DNA of 33,266 bases from an uncultured Clostridium sp. Lineage in GTDB: Bacteria > Bacillota > Clostridia > TANB77 > CAG-508. A program made the position numbers and the translations under genes. Below, piece by piece: positions 24,562 through 33,232 of the stretch. Each line of letters starts with the position of its first letter. The first letter of the stretch is position 1. The notes beneath the pieces were generated by a model. It made no database searches. It was not told where the DNA came from and worked only from the letters and a program-made list of their open reading frames with translations. Where the stretch lies: NCBI GenBank assembly GCA_900553755.1, contig USEX01000014.1, forward strand, positions 1 to 33,266, in the 5' to 3' direction.

Positions 24562-24621
24562 TTGTACAATTTTCAAAAAATTTAATTTCTTATTTTGTAC
24601 AATAATTCTCACAATTGTACA
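24562..24621. promoter_or_regulatory. Three TTGTACAAT-type repeats upstream of the ABC operon
   Basis: TTGTACAAT occurs at 24562-24570 and 24595-24603, and its inverse ATTGTACA at 24614-24621. TTGTACAA is palindromic, so these may be operator sites. TTGTAC (24595) and TACATA (24618-24623) are also 17 bases apart, giving a possible promoter overlapping the repeats. No regulator is assigned. Confidence 0.4.
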
Positions 24622-24679
24622 TAAAAATATTATTTTGCGTCTAAAAATTTCCCATAAGATAAACATAATTTTAAATAAA

Positions 24680-24869
24680 CACTTTAGAAAAGTGGCAGGT
24701 ACGAAAGCTGCCCAATTAATCCCATATTAATTTAAAATGGCAAAAGGAGGTGGGAATTGATTAGTAAAATATAAAAAACATGCCCTATTTAATGATAAAA
24801 ATATATAATATGCTAAACTTATAGCTAGTAGTTTGAATCAAAAGGTTGCCCGTAAAGGACAACCTTTTA
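24680..24869 (+). promoter_or_regulatory. Structured leader ending in an attenuator, riboswitch-like
   Basis: CACTTT/AAAGTG (24680-24694), GGCAG/CTGCC (24694-24712) and CAATT-CCCA/TGGG-AATTG (24713-24759) can fold in series. A terminator-like hairpin AAAAGGTTG/CAACCTTTT follows at 24840-24868. TTGATT (24757-24762) can pair with AATCAA (24836-24841), which overlaps the terminator arm, so a switch between folds is possible. AAAAGGAGGTG (24742-24752) is a strong ribosome site followed by a five-codon frame from TTG (24757) to TAA (24774). I checked for TPP, SAM, purine, cobalamin, c-di-GMP, guanidine and T-box signatures by eye and saw none. The rest of the gap 24400-24950 shows only AT-rich DNA. 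Confidence 0.45.
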
Positions 24870-24979
24870 TGGTTACATAAAATCGAAATAGCATACACCA
24901 AATTTTAAAATACACATAAAATATATTATATAAATTAGCAAAGTTTATAAATATGAACATTATTGGGGTGAAAAATATT

Positions 24980-25729
24980 GTGAAGGATACCGTTTTACAA
25001 GTAAAAAATATAAATAAAATATATCAAGCTAAAAATGGGGAAATACAAGCATTAAATAATATTAATTTTGAAATAAAAAATGGTGAGTTTGTTAGCATAA
25101 TAGGACCAAGCGGATGTGGCAAATCTACATTATTGTCTATTATTTCAGGATTAGAAGAAAAAACATCCGGAGAAATATACATAGATAAAAAGGTAGGATA
25201 TATGCTGCAAAAAGACAATTTATTAGAATGGAGAACTATTTTTAGTAATGTTTTATTTGGACTAGAAATTCAAAACGCAAAAACTAAAGAGAATAAAGAA
25301 TATGCAATTGAACTATTAAAAAAATATGAATTATATGAATTCAGGGACAAATTCCCAACACAGCTGTCGGGAGGCATGAGGCAAAGAGTTGCATTAATAC
25401 GTACATTAGCAATTAAACCAAAAATATTATTACTGGATGAAGCTTTTTCAGCCTTAGATTATCAGACCAGATTAATGGTAACAGAAGATATATATAAAAT
25501 ATTAAAAAATGAAAAGATTACTGCAGTAATGGTAACACATGATATATCTGAAGCGATTAGTATGTCTGATAGAATAATAGTATTAACTAAAAGACCTGCA
25601 ACTGTAAAATGCATACATGATATTGACTTTGAAATGGATAACAGAACTCCTTTAAACTGTAGGGAAAGTCCTAAATTTAGTAAATATTTCAATTTGCTAT
25701 GGAAGGAGCTGAATGATGAAAAAAAGTGA
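24980..25729 (+). CDS. ABC transporter ATPase, SsuB/TauB/ThiZ type
   Basis: A 249-residue importer ATPase. Walker A is GPSGCGKST, the signature is LSGGMRQRVALIR, Walker B is ILLLDEAFSALD and the switch is VTHDISEA. QKDNLLEWRTIFSNV (Q-loop) matches the nitrate/sulfonate/taurine/pyrimidine importer group. The GTG at 24980 is chosen because GGGGTG lies 10 bases upstream. The ATG at 24953 lacks a ribosome site. It overlaps the permease gene by 17 bases. The leader upstream ends in an attenuator-like hairpin. Confidence 0.93.
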   Translation: MKDTVLQVKNINKIYQAKNGEIQALNNINFEIKNGEFVSIIGPSGCGKSTLLSIISGLEEKTSGEIYIDKKVGYMLQKDNLLEWRTIFSNVLFGLEIQNAKTKENKEYAIELLKKYELYEFRDKFPTQLSGGMRQRVALIRTLAIKPKILLLDEAFSALDYQTRLMVTEDIYKILKNEKITAVMVTHDISEAISMSDRIIVLTKRPATVKCIHDIDFEMDNRTPLNCRESPKFSKYFNLLWKELNDEKK

Positions 25730-26519
25730 TATCAAAGAGGTTTCAACAAGTAGAAGAAAATATTTAAAAGATATTAGATTAAAAAAAATAAAAATAATAT
25801 TTACACAAGTAATGATAGTAGTAGTACTCATAGGATTATGGGAAATGATGGCACGACTAGGAAAAATAGATAACTTTATTACCAGCCAGCCCTCTAGAAT
25901 AGTAAAAACATTTGCTAATTTATCTTCTAACAATTTATTAGAGCATTTAAAAATAACATGTATTGAAACATTAGTAGGATTTACATTAGGAAGCCTGATG
26001 GGAACAATTATAGCAATGATTTTGTGGTGGTTCCCATTTATTTCAAAAGTTTCTGAACCATTTTTGGTAATATTAAATAGCCTTCCAAAAGTAGCTTTAG
26101 GGCCAATAATTATAATATGGGTAGGAGCTGGAATGCCTGCTATTATAGTAATGGCGTTAGCAATCTCCTTAATAGTAACAATATTAGATATACTAAACGG
26201 ATTTATCAATACAGACAAAGAAAAAATAAAAATGGCTCAAACTTTTAATGCAAATAGATGGCAGATATTAACGAAAATAATAATACCAGCGAACTTACAA
26301 ACATTTTTTAATACATTAAAAGTAAATATAGGTTTATCTTTAGTAGGAGTTATATCAGGAGAATTCTTAGTTTCAAAAGGAGGTCTTGGCTATTTAATAG
26401 TATATGGTGGGCAGGTATTTCAATTAGATTTAGTAATGACTAGTGTAATTATTTTAGCAGTAGTAGCAGCCATAATGTACGAAAGCATAGTGTTGTTAGA
26501 AAAAATTGTAATTAAATAA
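25713..26519 (+). CDS. ABC transporter permease, SsuC/TauC type
   Basis: A 268-residue inner-membrane permease with about six helices. The EAA loop is NANRWQILTKIIIPANLQ, and GLSLVGVISGEFLVSKGGLGYLI is typical of the SsuC/TauC group. AAGGAG lies within the end of the ATPase gene, 6 bases before the ATG. It is translated with its ATPase and binding protein. Confidence 0.93.
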   Translation: MMKKSDIKEVSTSRRKYLKDIRLKKIKIIFTQVMIVVVLIGLWEMMARLGKIDNFITSQPSRIVKTFANLSSNNLLEHLKITCIETLVGFTLGSLMGTIIAMILWWFPFISKVSEPFLVILNSLPKVALGPIIIIWVGAGMPAIIVMALAISLIVTILDILNGFINTDKEKIKMAQTFNANRWQILTKIIIPANLQTFFNTLKVNIGLSLVGVISGEFLVSKGGLGYLIVYGGQVFQLDLVMTSVIILAVVAAIMYESIVLLEKIVIK

Positions 26520-26533
26520 AGGAAGGTAGATTT

Positions 26534-27544
26534 ATGAAGAAAATTATTATTGGCATAATATGTGTGGTACTTATAATAACAGGTATAGTAGTTTATATAG
26601 TCAAAAGTAATAAAGGTGAAGAAGTAGCACAAACAAAGAAAATTCAATTGAATGAAGTAACACGTTCTGTATTTTATGCACCTCAATATTTAGCAATCGC
26701 AAACGGATACTTTTCAGATGAAAACATGGAAATAGAAATTACAACAGGTCAAGGAGCAGATAAAGTAATGACTGCTATATTAGCAGGTCAAAGTGATATA
26801 GGCCTTTGTGGACCAGAAGCAGCTATATACGTATACAATGAAGGAAAAGAAGATTATGTGGAAGTATTTGCACAATTAACAAAAAGAGATGGATCATTTT
26901 TAGTAAGTAAAAATCCAACCGATAATTTTTCATGGAAAGATTTGATTGGAAAAACAGTAATACCAGGGAGAAAAGGCGGAGTGCCATACATGACTTTTGA
27001 ATATGTGCTTAAACAAAATGGAATAAACCCACAAACAGATTTAGTTTTAGACGATAGCATTAAATTCGACTTGATGGCAGGAGCCTTCACAGGAGGTACA
27101 GCAGAATATGTAACCCTATTTGAACCAACAGCATCAATGACAGAAGCAGCAGGAAAGGGCTATGTAGTAGCATCAGTAGGAAAAGAAGCAGGAGAAATAC
27201 CATATACGGCATATTGTGCAAAGAGAAGTTATATACAAAACAATAAAGAAACAGTTGAAGGATTTACTAGAGCTATTTACAGAGGTCAAAAATGGGTAAA
27301 AGAGCATACTGCACAAGAAATAGCAGAAAAAATAAAAGAGTTCTTCCCAAGCACAACTGTAGAAGCGCTAGCAGAATCAGTTCAATCTTACAAAGACATA
27401 GATGCTTGGAATGAAACACCATATCTAAAAAAAGAAGCACTTGATAAATTACAAGAAGTAATGAAAGAAGCTGGAGAATTAGAGAAAGAAGCACCATATG
27501 AGAAGATAGTAAACAATTCTTTTGCAGAAAAAGTAACAAAATAA
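26534..27544 (+). CDS. ABC transporter substrate-binding protein, SsuA/THI5-like
   Basis: A 336-residue binding protein of the NMT1/THI5-like fold. The motif YAPQYLAIANGYFSDENMEIEI is the family's opening, followed by GADKVMTAILAGQSDIGLCGPEA and a second lobe ending in EKEAPYEKIVNN. Residues 5-22 are hydrophobic, but no lipobox cysteine follows; the only nearby cysteine (C10) lies within the helix. So it appears to be held by an uncleaved anchor or secreted. The ligand could be a sulfonate, a thiamine-type pyrimidine or another small molecule. The fold alone does not say. Confidence 0.9.
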   Translation: MKKIIIGIICVVLIITGIVVYIVKSNKGEEVAQTKKIQLNEVTRSVFYAPQYLAIANGYFSDENMEIEITTGQGADKVMTAILAGQSDIGLCGPEAAIYVYNEGKEDYVEVFAQLTKRDGSFLVSKNPTDNFSWKDLIGKTVIPGRKGGVPYMTFEYVLKQNGINPQTDLVLDDSIKFDLMAGAFTGGTAEYVTLFEPTASMTEAAGKGYVVASVGKEAGEIPYTAYCAKRSYIQNNKETVEGFTRAIYRGQKWVKEHTAQEIAEKIKEFFPSTTVEALAESVQSYKDIDAWNETPYLKKEALDKLQEVMKEAGELEKEAPYEKIVNNSFAEKVTK

Positions 27545-27548
27545 ATTT

Positions 27549-27584
27549 AAAAGCATGCACTGATTAAAGAAAGTGCATGCTTTT
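27549..27584 (+). terminator. Rho-independent terminator after the ABC operon
   Basis: AAAAGCATGCACT (27549-27561) and AGTGCATGCTTTT (27572-27584) form a perfect 13-bp stem with a 10-base loop, ending in a T-run. Confidence 0.92.
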
Positions 27585-27740
27585 ACTGCAATTTATTGCT
27601 TTTCGTATTGTAATTTATAACAAAATAAGATAAAATAAGCTAGATAATTTGTTATATGAAAAGAAATTAAATAAAAATAAATAAAATATAATAAAAATAT
27701 ATCACAAGATGTAAAAAACTTTTTTAAATTTTGTATTTAA

Positions 27741-27749
27741 AACGACAAA
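27741..27749 (-). promoter_or_regulatory. Possible Spo0A box upstream of spoIIE
   Basis: On the reverse strand TTTGTCGTT matches seven of nine positions of the 0A box TTTGTCGAA. It lies about 75 bases upstream of spoIIE, a known Spo0A target. TATTAAAAT (about 27767-27775) is the best -10 candidate. One imperfect box is weak evidence. Confidence 0.25.
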
Positions 27750-27822
27750 TAAATTAAATCAAATGTATTAAAATGTGAAGCAGTTTTAAAGAACAAAAGT
27801 AAAAAAGTAAGAGGTGGTAAGG

Positions 27823-30336
27823 ATGTTTCAAAATATATCAAAAAACACGCAAGATGTTTTTGAAGAAGGAGTTGAATATACACAAGATAAAAAGGGTTTT
27901 GATGGGAGAGAATTTTTAAAAAGAACATTTAGTTTACAAAATTGCATAATATATGTGATTAGTTTCATGGTTGCAATGGCTGGAGGGGATTCAACATTAC
28001 TCACAATTGCGCCGTTTGTTTTTGCAATGATTGCAGCAGCGGTTGGTGCGGAAGTGCCTGTAATGATGGTTTGCGTATCATCTTTATTAGGGGCAACAAT
28101 AAAATTTGGAGGCAGTAGTCTACTAACATATTTATTTACAATACTAGTATTTTTAGCATGTATCCTTATAAAAAGGCCAGCTGAAGCAATGGAGGATTAT
28201 GAGTCAAATGAAAAGAAAAAAGTTGGAGCACATATTGCAATTTCTGTATTTATAGTACAAGCTGTTCAGATGCTATTTAAGACATTTTATGTTTACGATT
28301 TGTTATATAGCATTATGCTTGCTATATCTACATTTATAATGTATAAGGTGTTTGTGAATGCTTTGATTGTATTTAAAGAATTTACAGTAAAAAAAGTATT
28401 TTCAATAGAGGAAGTTATAGGAGCAAGTATAATTGCAATAATAGCAATAAGTGCGCTTGGAAATTTGAGCATTCTAGGGTTTTCAATAAGAAATGTACTT
28501 AGCATATTGGTTGTTCTAGTATTAGGCTGGAAAAACGGAATGCTAGTTGGAGCTACAGGAGGGCTAACTGTAGGACTTACATTAGGAATTATAATTGGTG
28601 AAAGTTCAACATTTATTGCAGCATATGCGTTATCTGGATTGATAGCAGGAATATTAAATAAATTAGGAAAAGTTGGAGTAATATTTGGTTTCATAATAGG
28701 AAACATAATATTATCATACATATCAAATGGAAATGCAATTGAAATAATAAGATTTCAAGAGATTCTAATAGCTTCACTTGGTTTACTAGCATTACCTAAA
28801 AACGTGGGAATAAAAGCATACAATTACAATGAAGATTACAAGTTATTGCCAGAAACTACAGGCAGAACTTTAGAAGAAAACAAAGAAACAATAAAAAAAT
28901 TAAATAATATGTCTGATACGATATCTCAAATTGCAAAGGAATATCAAACAGCAGCAACAGCAGCTGTTACAGCAGAAGAGGTTGAATCACAAGAAAAAAT
29001 AAATCAAGATATTTTTGAAGATGAGTTAAGAAATAATTTAGAAGGACAAGAAGAAAACTTATTATATGATGACATATACAATAACGAAAATAATGTATTA
29101 TCAGATATTTTTGAAGTTTTGTTACAGAAAGAAGTTATAACAAGAAAAGATTTATTAAAAATATTTGCAAATCATAACAGTTATATTATTGGCTATTCAA
29201 AAGATCAAGATAATGATGATTTTGCAGTAAAAACAGATATAGATTCAATAATAAGGATTTTAAATTCATCTTATAGGGTTAGCAAATTGAATTTTATATG
29301 GAAGAAAAAGCTAGAAGAAAATAGAAAGAATGTATCAACTCAATTATCTGGTGTGTCAGAAGCAATATCAAATTTGGCAGAACAAATAAGTGTTGATACA
29401 GAAAATCCATATGCAGAGCAAAAAGAAAAAATTAAGCTTTTATTAAAAGAAAAAGATATAATTTTAAAAGACATAACTATAAAACAAGAAGAAAGTAAAA
29501 GGTACATAATAAATTTATACACAAATGTGTGTGAAACTGTGGATGGAAAGCAGTGTATTTCAAAGAAAATTGCAAGAATATTAAACAAAGTTATGAACGA
29601 AAAAATGGTTTTACAAAAACAAAAATGCGGCTTAAGAGAAGATGATGACACATGTATGTTTATGTTTACATCAGAAGATAATTTTACAATGCAAGTTGGA
29701 ATTGCAAAAACCAAAAAGGCTGGTTCAGTAATTTCTGGAGATACAACGATACAAACAAGATTAGAAGATGGCAAATATTTACTAGCCTTGAGTGATGGAA
29801 TGGGCTCTGGTCCAGAGGCTAGAAAAAGTAGCAAAATAGCAATAAAAATGCTAGAAAGATTGCTAGAAACAGGATTTAACAAAGATGTAGCTTTAAAGCT
29901 AATTAATTCAATAATATCAAACAATACAGAAGAAGACATGTATGCAACTTTGGATGTTAGCATATTAGATTTATATAATGGAAAAATGGAATTTTTTAAG
30001 AATGGTGCTTGCCCAACTTACATAAAGAGGAATGGCAACACAGAAATACTGAAATCAATCTCATTACCAACAGGGATATTAAGCAATATAGACTTAGTAG
30101 AGTACGATTATGAGCTACAAGACGGTGACATAATTGTAATGTGCACTGATGGAGTAATTGAATCTAGCAATGAATTTACAAATAAGGAATTATGGATTAA
30201 ATACTTGCTAGAAGATTTAAGCACAGACGATGCACAAAGAATAGCTGACATAATTTTAAATGAATCTAGAGACAACGATTATGGAAACGAAAAAGATGAT
30301 ATGAGCGTAATTGTATTTAGAGTGAATAAGAAATAG
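27823..30336 (+). CDS. spoIIE: Stage II sporulation protein E (PP2C phosphatase)
   Basis: An 837-residue membrane phosphatase that dephosphorylates SpoIIAA to activate sigma-F in the forespore and takes part in polar division. Residues about 30-330 hold around ten membrane helices. A central cytoplasmic region (330-600) with helical, glutamate-rich stretches follows. The C-terminal PP2C domain has LALSDGMGSGPEARKSS, YATLDVSILDLYNGKMEFFKNGACP and VMCTDGVIES, which carry the metal-binding aspartates. The ATG at 27823 is chosen with GAGGTGG upstream; GTG at 27814 is inside that ribosome site. Length fits the family. It is monocistronic with a terminator at 30346. Confidence 0.96.
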   Translation: MFQNISKNTQDVFEEGVEYTQDKKGFDGREFLKRTFSLQNCIIYVISFMVAMAGGDSTLLTIAPFVFAMIAAAVGAEVPVMMVCVSSLLGATIKFGGSSLLTYLFTILVFLACILIKRPAEAMEDYESNEKKKVGAHIAISVFIVQAVQMLFKTFYVYDLLYSIMLAISTFIMYKVFVNALIVFKEFTVKKVFSIEEVIGASIIAIIAISALGNLSILGFSIRNVLSILVVLVLGWKNGMLVGATGGLTVGLTLGIIIGESSTFIAAYALSGLIAGILNKLGKVGVIFGFIIGNIILSYISNGNAIEIIRFQEILIASLGLLALPKNVGIKAYNYNEDYKLLPETTGRTLEENKETIKKLNNMSDTISQIAKEYQTAATAAVTAEEVESQEKINQDIFEDELRNNLEGQEENLLYDDIYNNENNVLSDIFEVLLQKEVITRKDLLKIFANHNSYIIGYSKDQDNDDFAVKTDIDSIIRILNSSYRVSKLNFIWKKKLEENRKNVSTQLSGVSEAISNLAEQISVDTENPYAEQKEKIKLLLKEKDIILKDITIKQEESKRYIINLYTNVCETVDGKQCISKKIARILNKVMNEKMVLQKQKCGLREDDDTCMFMFTSEDNFTMQVGIAKTKKAGSVISGDTTIQTRLEDGKYLLALSDGMGSGPEARKSSKIAIKMLERLLETGFNKDVALKLINSIISNNTEEDMYATLDVSILDLYNGKMEFFKNGACPTYIKRNGNTEILKSISLPTGILSNIDLVEYDYELQDGDIIVMCTDGVIESSNEFTNKELWIKYLLEDLSTDDAQRIADIILNESRDNDYGNEKDDMSVIVFRVNKK

Positions 30337-30345
30337 AAATAATAA

Positions 30346-30378
30346 AAGAGTAAATCTTTACAGGATTTATTCTTTTTT
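30346..30378 (+). terminator. Rho-independent terminator after spoIIE
   Basis: AAGAGTAAATC (30346-30356) pairs with GATTTATTCTT (30364-30374) with one G-T wobble around a 7-base loop, followed by TTTT. Confidence 0.85.
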
Positions 30379-30379
30379 C

Positions 30380-30409
30380 TTGTAATTTTACCTTGTTTTA
30401 TGATATATT
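30380..30409 (+). promoter_or_regulatory. Promoter of the WG-repeat gene
   Basis: TTGTAA (30380-30385), an 18-base spacer and TATATT (30404-30409), just after the spoIIE terminator and 40 bases before the next start. A second -10-like TATAAT overlaps at 30409-30414. Confidence 0.5.
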
Positions 30410-30449
30410 ATAATTGCAAAAAAATAATTTAAAAGAGAGGTAAAATTTT

Positions 30450-31973
30450 ATGAGCAAAGGCAGAAGATATAATGGAGATAGTACTCATAAACTAAACATA
30501 AAAAAAGTAATTGCAACAATAATTGCAATATTGGTAATAATAATGTTTATTATTATTGTAGTTAAAGTTGTAAATACTGATCAAAAAACGACAGGAAAAG
30601 GCGTAACATTAGCATATTACACGACATATCAAGATGGAAAATGGGGAGTAATTGATTCAAAGGGGAAAGACATTATAAGTCCTGTATATGATGAAATAAT
30701 TGTAATTCCAAATCAAGAAAAGGATGTATTTGTTGTTACTTATGATGTTGATTATGATAATGAAACTTATAAATCAAAGGCAATAGATAAAAATGGAAAA
30801 ACATTATTTTCGGAATATGAAAATGTAGAAGCAATACAAAATCAAGATTCACAAAATAGTGTGTGGTATTCGACAAGCTGCTTAAAAGTAGAAAAAGATG
30901 GCTTATACGGATTAATTGATTTTTCAGGAAAGCTACTATTAAGTTGTCAATATGATTCTATAGAACCACTATTAAATGTGAAAAACACATTAATTACGAT
31001 TAAAGATGGAAAAGAAGGATTGGTAAGTGAAACTGGTACTGTAATAATAAATAATGAATATGAAGATATAACAGCATTAACTTCTCAATATGAGGATGGT
31101 TACATAGTAAAGAATTCTGAAGGAAAAGTTGGCGTAATTGGTACAAACAAAAAAATATTAGTGCCAGTAGAATATGACAAAATTTTGAATGTAAAAGAAG
31201 AAAATACATATATCGTAAAGAAAGAAAATAAATTAATGATATATGATTCAGAAAAAAATAGTGAGATACCAGTAAGTGCAGATGATGTTACAAGTATAAA
31301 TAACGACAAAATAATAGTAAAAAATAATGGAAAATTCGGAATAATAAATAATGCAGGAGAAACTGTATTAGAAGCTAAATACCAAAGCTTGGAATACGTT
31401 TTCTCAGATTATTACATTGCAAAAGAAAATGATAAATATGGAGTTATAAACTCACAAGGAGAAACAAAATTAGATTTTAAATATGACTCTTTGACATACA
31501 GAAAAGATGCAGATTTTATAGAAGGAAATACATCAGAGAAAATAGATAGCGACATAATAAACAGAAATTTAGAAGTTAAAATATCAGGAATAATATCAGA
31601 AGTAAATGTAGATAAAGGATATATGAAAGTAAGGCAAGGAAACGAATATAAATACTATAATTTTAAATTTGAGGAAAAGAAAAATACTCAAATATTAACA
31701 AATAATACATTATTCTTGTCGAAGAAAGATGGAAAATATGGCTATGTAAATAAAGATGGAGTAGTTGTAGTAAACTATATTTATGATGACGCTACAGAAC
31801 AAAATGATTCTGGCTATGCTGCAATAAAGAAGGATGAAAAATGGGGAGCAATAGATGAAAATGGCAATATTGTGGTAGAGCCAAGCTTAACGCTAGATAA
31901 TAACACGGTTATAAATTTCATTGGAAGTTGGCATTTATCAGAAGATGCAAACGCTAGATATTATACCAAATGA
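30450..31973 (+). CDS. Membrane-anchored WG-repeat protein
   Basis: A 507-residue protein. A basic start (MSKGRRYNGDSTHKLN) is followed by a membrane helix at about 23-45. The rest, presumably outside the cell, is a chain of WG (KWG) repeats of about 35-45 residues: DGKWGVIDSKGKDIISPVYDEI, KDGLYGLIDFSGKLLLSCQYDS, KVGVIGTNKKILVPVEYDKI, KYGVINSQGETKLDFKYDS, KYGYVNKDGVVVVNYIYDD and KWGAIDENGNIVVEP are clear copies. WG repeats form beta-rich folds with presumed binding roles; the ligand is unknown. The gene is 18 bases before the next one, so they are probably co-transcribed. Confidence 0.9.
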   Translation: MSKGRRYNGDSTHKLNIKKVIATIIAILVIIMFIIIVVKVVNTDQKTTGKGVTLAYYTTYQDGKWGVIDSKGKDIISPVYDEIIVIPNQEKDVFVVTYDVDYDNETYKSKAIDKNGKTLFSEYENVEAIQNQDSQNSVWYSTSCLKVEKDGLYGLIDFSGKLLLSCQYDSIEPLLNVKNTLITIKDGKEGLVSETGTVIINNEYEDITALTSQYEDGYIVKNSEGKVGVIGTNKKILVPVEYDKILNVKEENTYIVKKENKLMIYDSEKNSEIPVSADDVTSINNDKIIVKNNGKFGIINNAGETVLEAKYQSLEYVFSDYYIAKENDKYGVINSQGETKLDFKYDSLTYRKDADFIEGNTSEKIDSDIINRNLEVKISGIISEVNVDKGYMKVRQGNEYKYYNFKFEEKKNTQILTNNTLFLSKKDGKYGYVNKDGVVVVNYIYDDATEQNDSGYAAIKKDEKWGAIDENGNIVVEPSLTLDNNTVINFIGSWHLSEDANARYYTK

Positions 31974-31991
31974 TAAACAAAAGGAGAAAAA

Positions 31992-33221
31992 ATGGAAATA
32001 AAAATAAAATATCAATATACATATTTTATATACCCATATGTAGTAAATGAAAAAAAATATGATAAGTACTTGTTAAAACTTTTGCACAATAAAAATTGCG
32101 AGTTGAAAATGTTTGAACAAGAAAAAAATCTTGATTTGTATACATATTTTTTACCTAAAATAAGAAATTATATGTTTTGGTCTTTTGATTTTAATAACAA
32201 AAAAATGAAACAATTGGAACAATTTGATAACAACATGAAATCTGTATTGTTAGCAAAATATCCATGTGTAATGTTTGAATATAAAATAAAAAAAGATATT
32301 CAAGGAAAAACAAAAAATGATGGAATATTTTTCAATATCAGAAAAATAGAAATAATCTGCTTTAATACAGGAATCTGCTTTTTAAATATAAAAACTACAT
32401 TAGATGAAGATAGCACATTAGAAGATTTATGTAACTTTAATTATAAGTTTAGAAATATAAATTCTAGTATTGCAAAGTTAAAAGAATACGAAAATATAAA
32501 GATTCAAGCAGATGCGTATAAGAATGTAAAAGGAATTCCCCAGCTAATAAAAGAAATAACTGAAAATAATATAGAAGCAAAGGAATTAAATATAGATATA
32601 GATAAATTTGTAATTTATTCATATGCGTGTATAGGGCAAGAATGCTGGGAAAATAATACAAATATTGAACTGCTGGAAAAAGAATTATATAAATATTCAA
32701 ATGTATACCCAGTGGATTATAATTCTAGTATTAATACAGATTTAATTTATGAATTAAAGCAAGGAAAACATACAAAATTTGCATTTAATAGCACATCTAC
32801 AGTGCTACTTACATCAGATGCAAATACCGATAATTACACTAAATTACCACATATATATGAAACACAGTATTTGTATAACTATATTTATGAATTGCACAAA
32901 AAAATATTTTTAAATAAGCTAGATAAAGAAGCAAAAAATTATAACAAATTCAATAATATAAAAGAGCAATTTATACAATTTGTGCAAAATGTGTGGATAG
33001 AAGAGACCACAAATAACAATATGGGGAATGAAATAACTAAATATTGGAAGAAAGCTTTAAAAACGGACAAGGTATTTGAAAAAGTAAAGCAAAAATACGA
33101 CATAATATACAAAAGTGCAAATATAGAAAAAAATGAAAAATCAAACAAGTGGATTATTATAAGTTTAATAGTACTTGCACTAATAAATATAGCAAATTAT
33201 ATTTCTATATTACACAAATAA
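31992..33221 (+). CDS. Unknown protein with a C-terminal membrane anchor
   Basis: A 409-residue protein that I do not recognise. It is rich in lysine, asparagine and tyrosine, with no catalytic motif visible. Residues about 385-405 (WIIISLIVLALINIANYISI) form a single membrane helix at the end, so the bulk faces the cytoplasm if it is tail-anchored. The layout, with a long cytosolic region and a single terminal helix, suggests a scaffold or regulator, but no function is supported. AAAGGAGA precedes the ATG. It lies between the WG-repeat gene and acpS in one run of genes. Confidence 0.8.
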   Translation: MEIKIKYQYTYFIYPYVVNEKKYDKYLLKLLHNKNCELKMFEQEKNLDLYTYFLPKIRNYMFWSFDFNNKKMKQLEQFDNNMKSVLLAKYPCVMFEYKIKKDIQGKTKNDGIFFNIRKIEIICFNTGICFLNIKTTLDEDSTLEDLCNFNYKFRNINSSIAKLKEYENIKIQADAYKNVKGIPQLIKEITENNIEAKELNIDIDKFVIYSYACIGQECWENNTNIELLEKELYKYSNVYPVDYNSSINTDLIYELKQGKHTKFAFNSTSTVLLTSDANTDNYTKLPHIYETQYLYNYIYELHKKIFLNKLDKEAKNYNKFNNIKEQFIQFVQNVWIEETTNNNMGNEITKYWKKALKTDKVFEKVKQKYDIIYKSANIEKNEKSNKWIIISLIVLALINIANYISILHK

Positions 33222-33232
33222 AGGAGAGCACA

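Noticed and set aside
24680..24870. TPP or other known riboswitch before the THI5-like importer
   Set aside because: None of the core signatures I know for TPP, SAM, purine, cobalamin, guanidine, c-di-GMP or T-box elements is present, so I report only an unassigned structured leader.
25697..26218. A 173-codon reverse-strand gene
   Set aside because: It mirrors the ABC permease gene and has no supporting signals.
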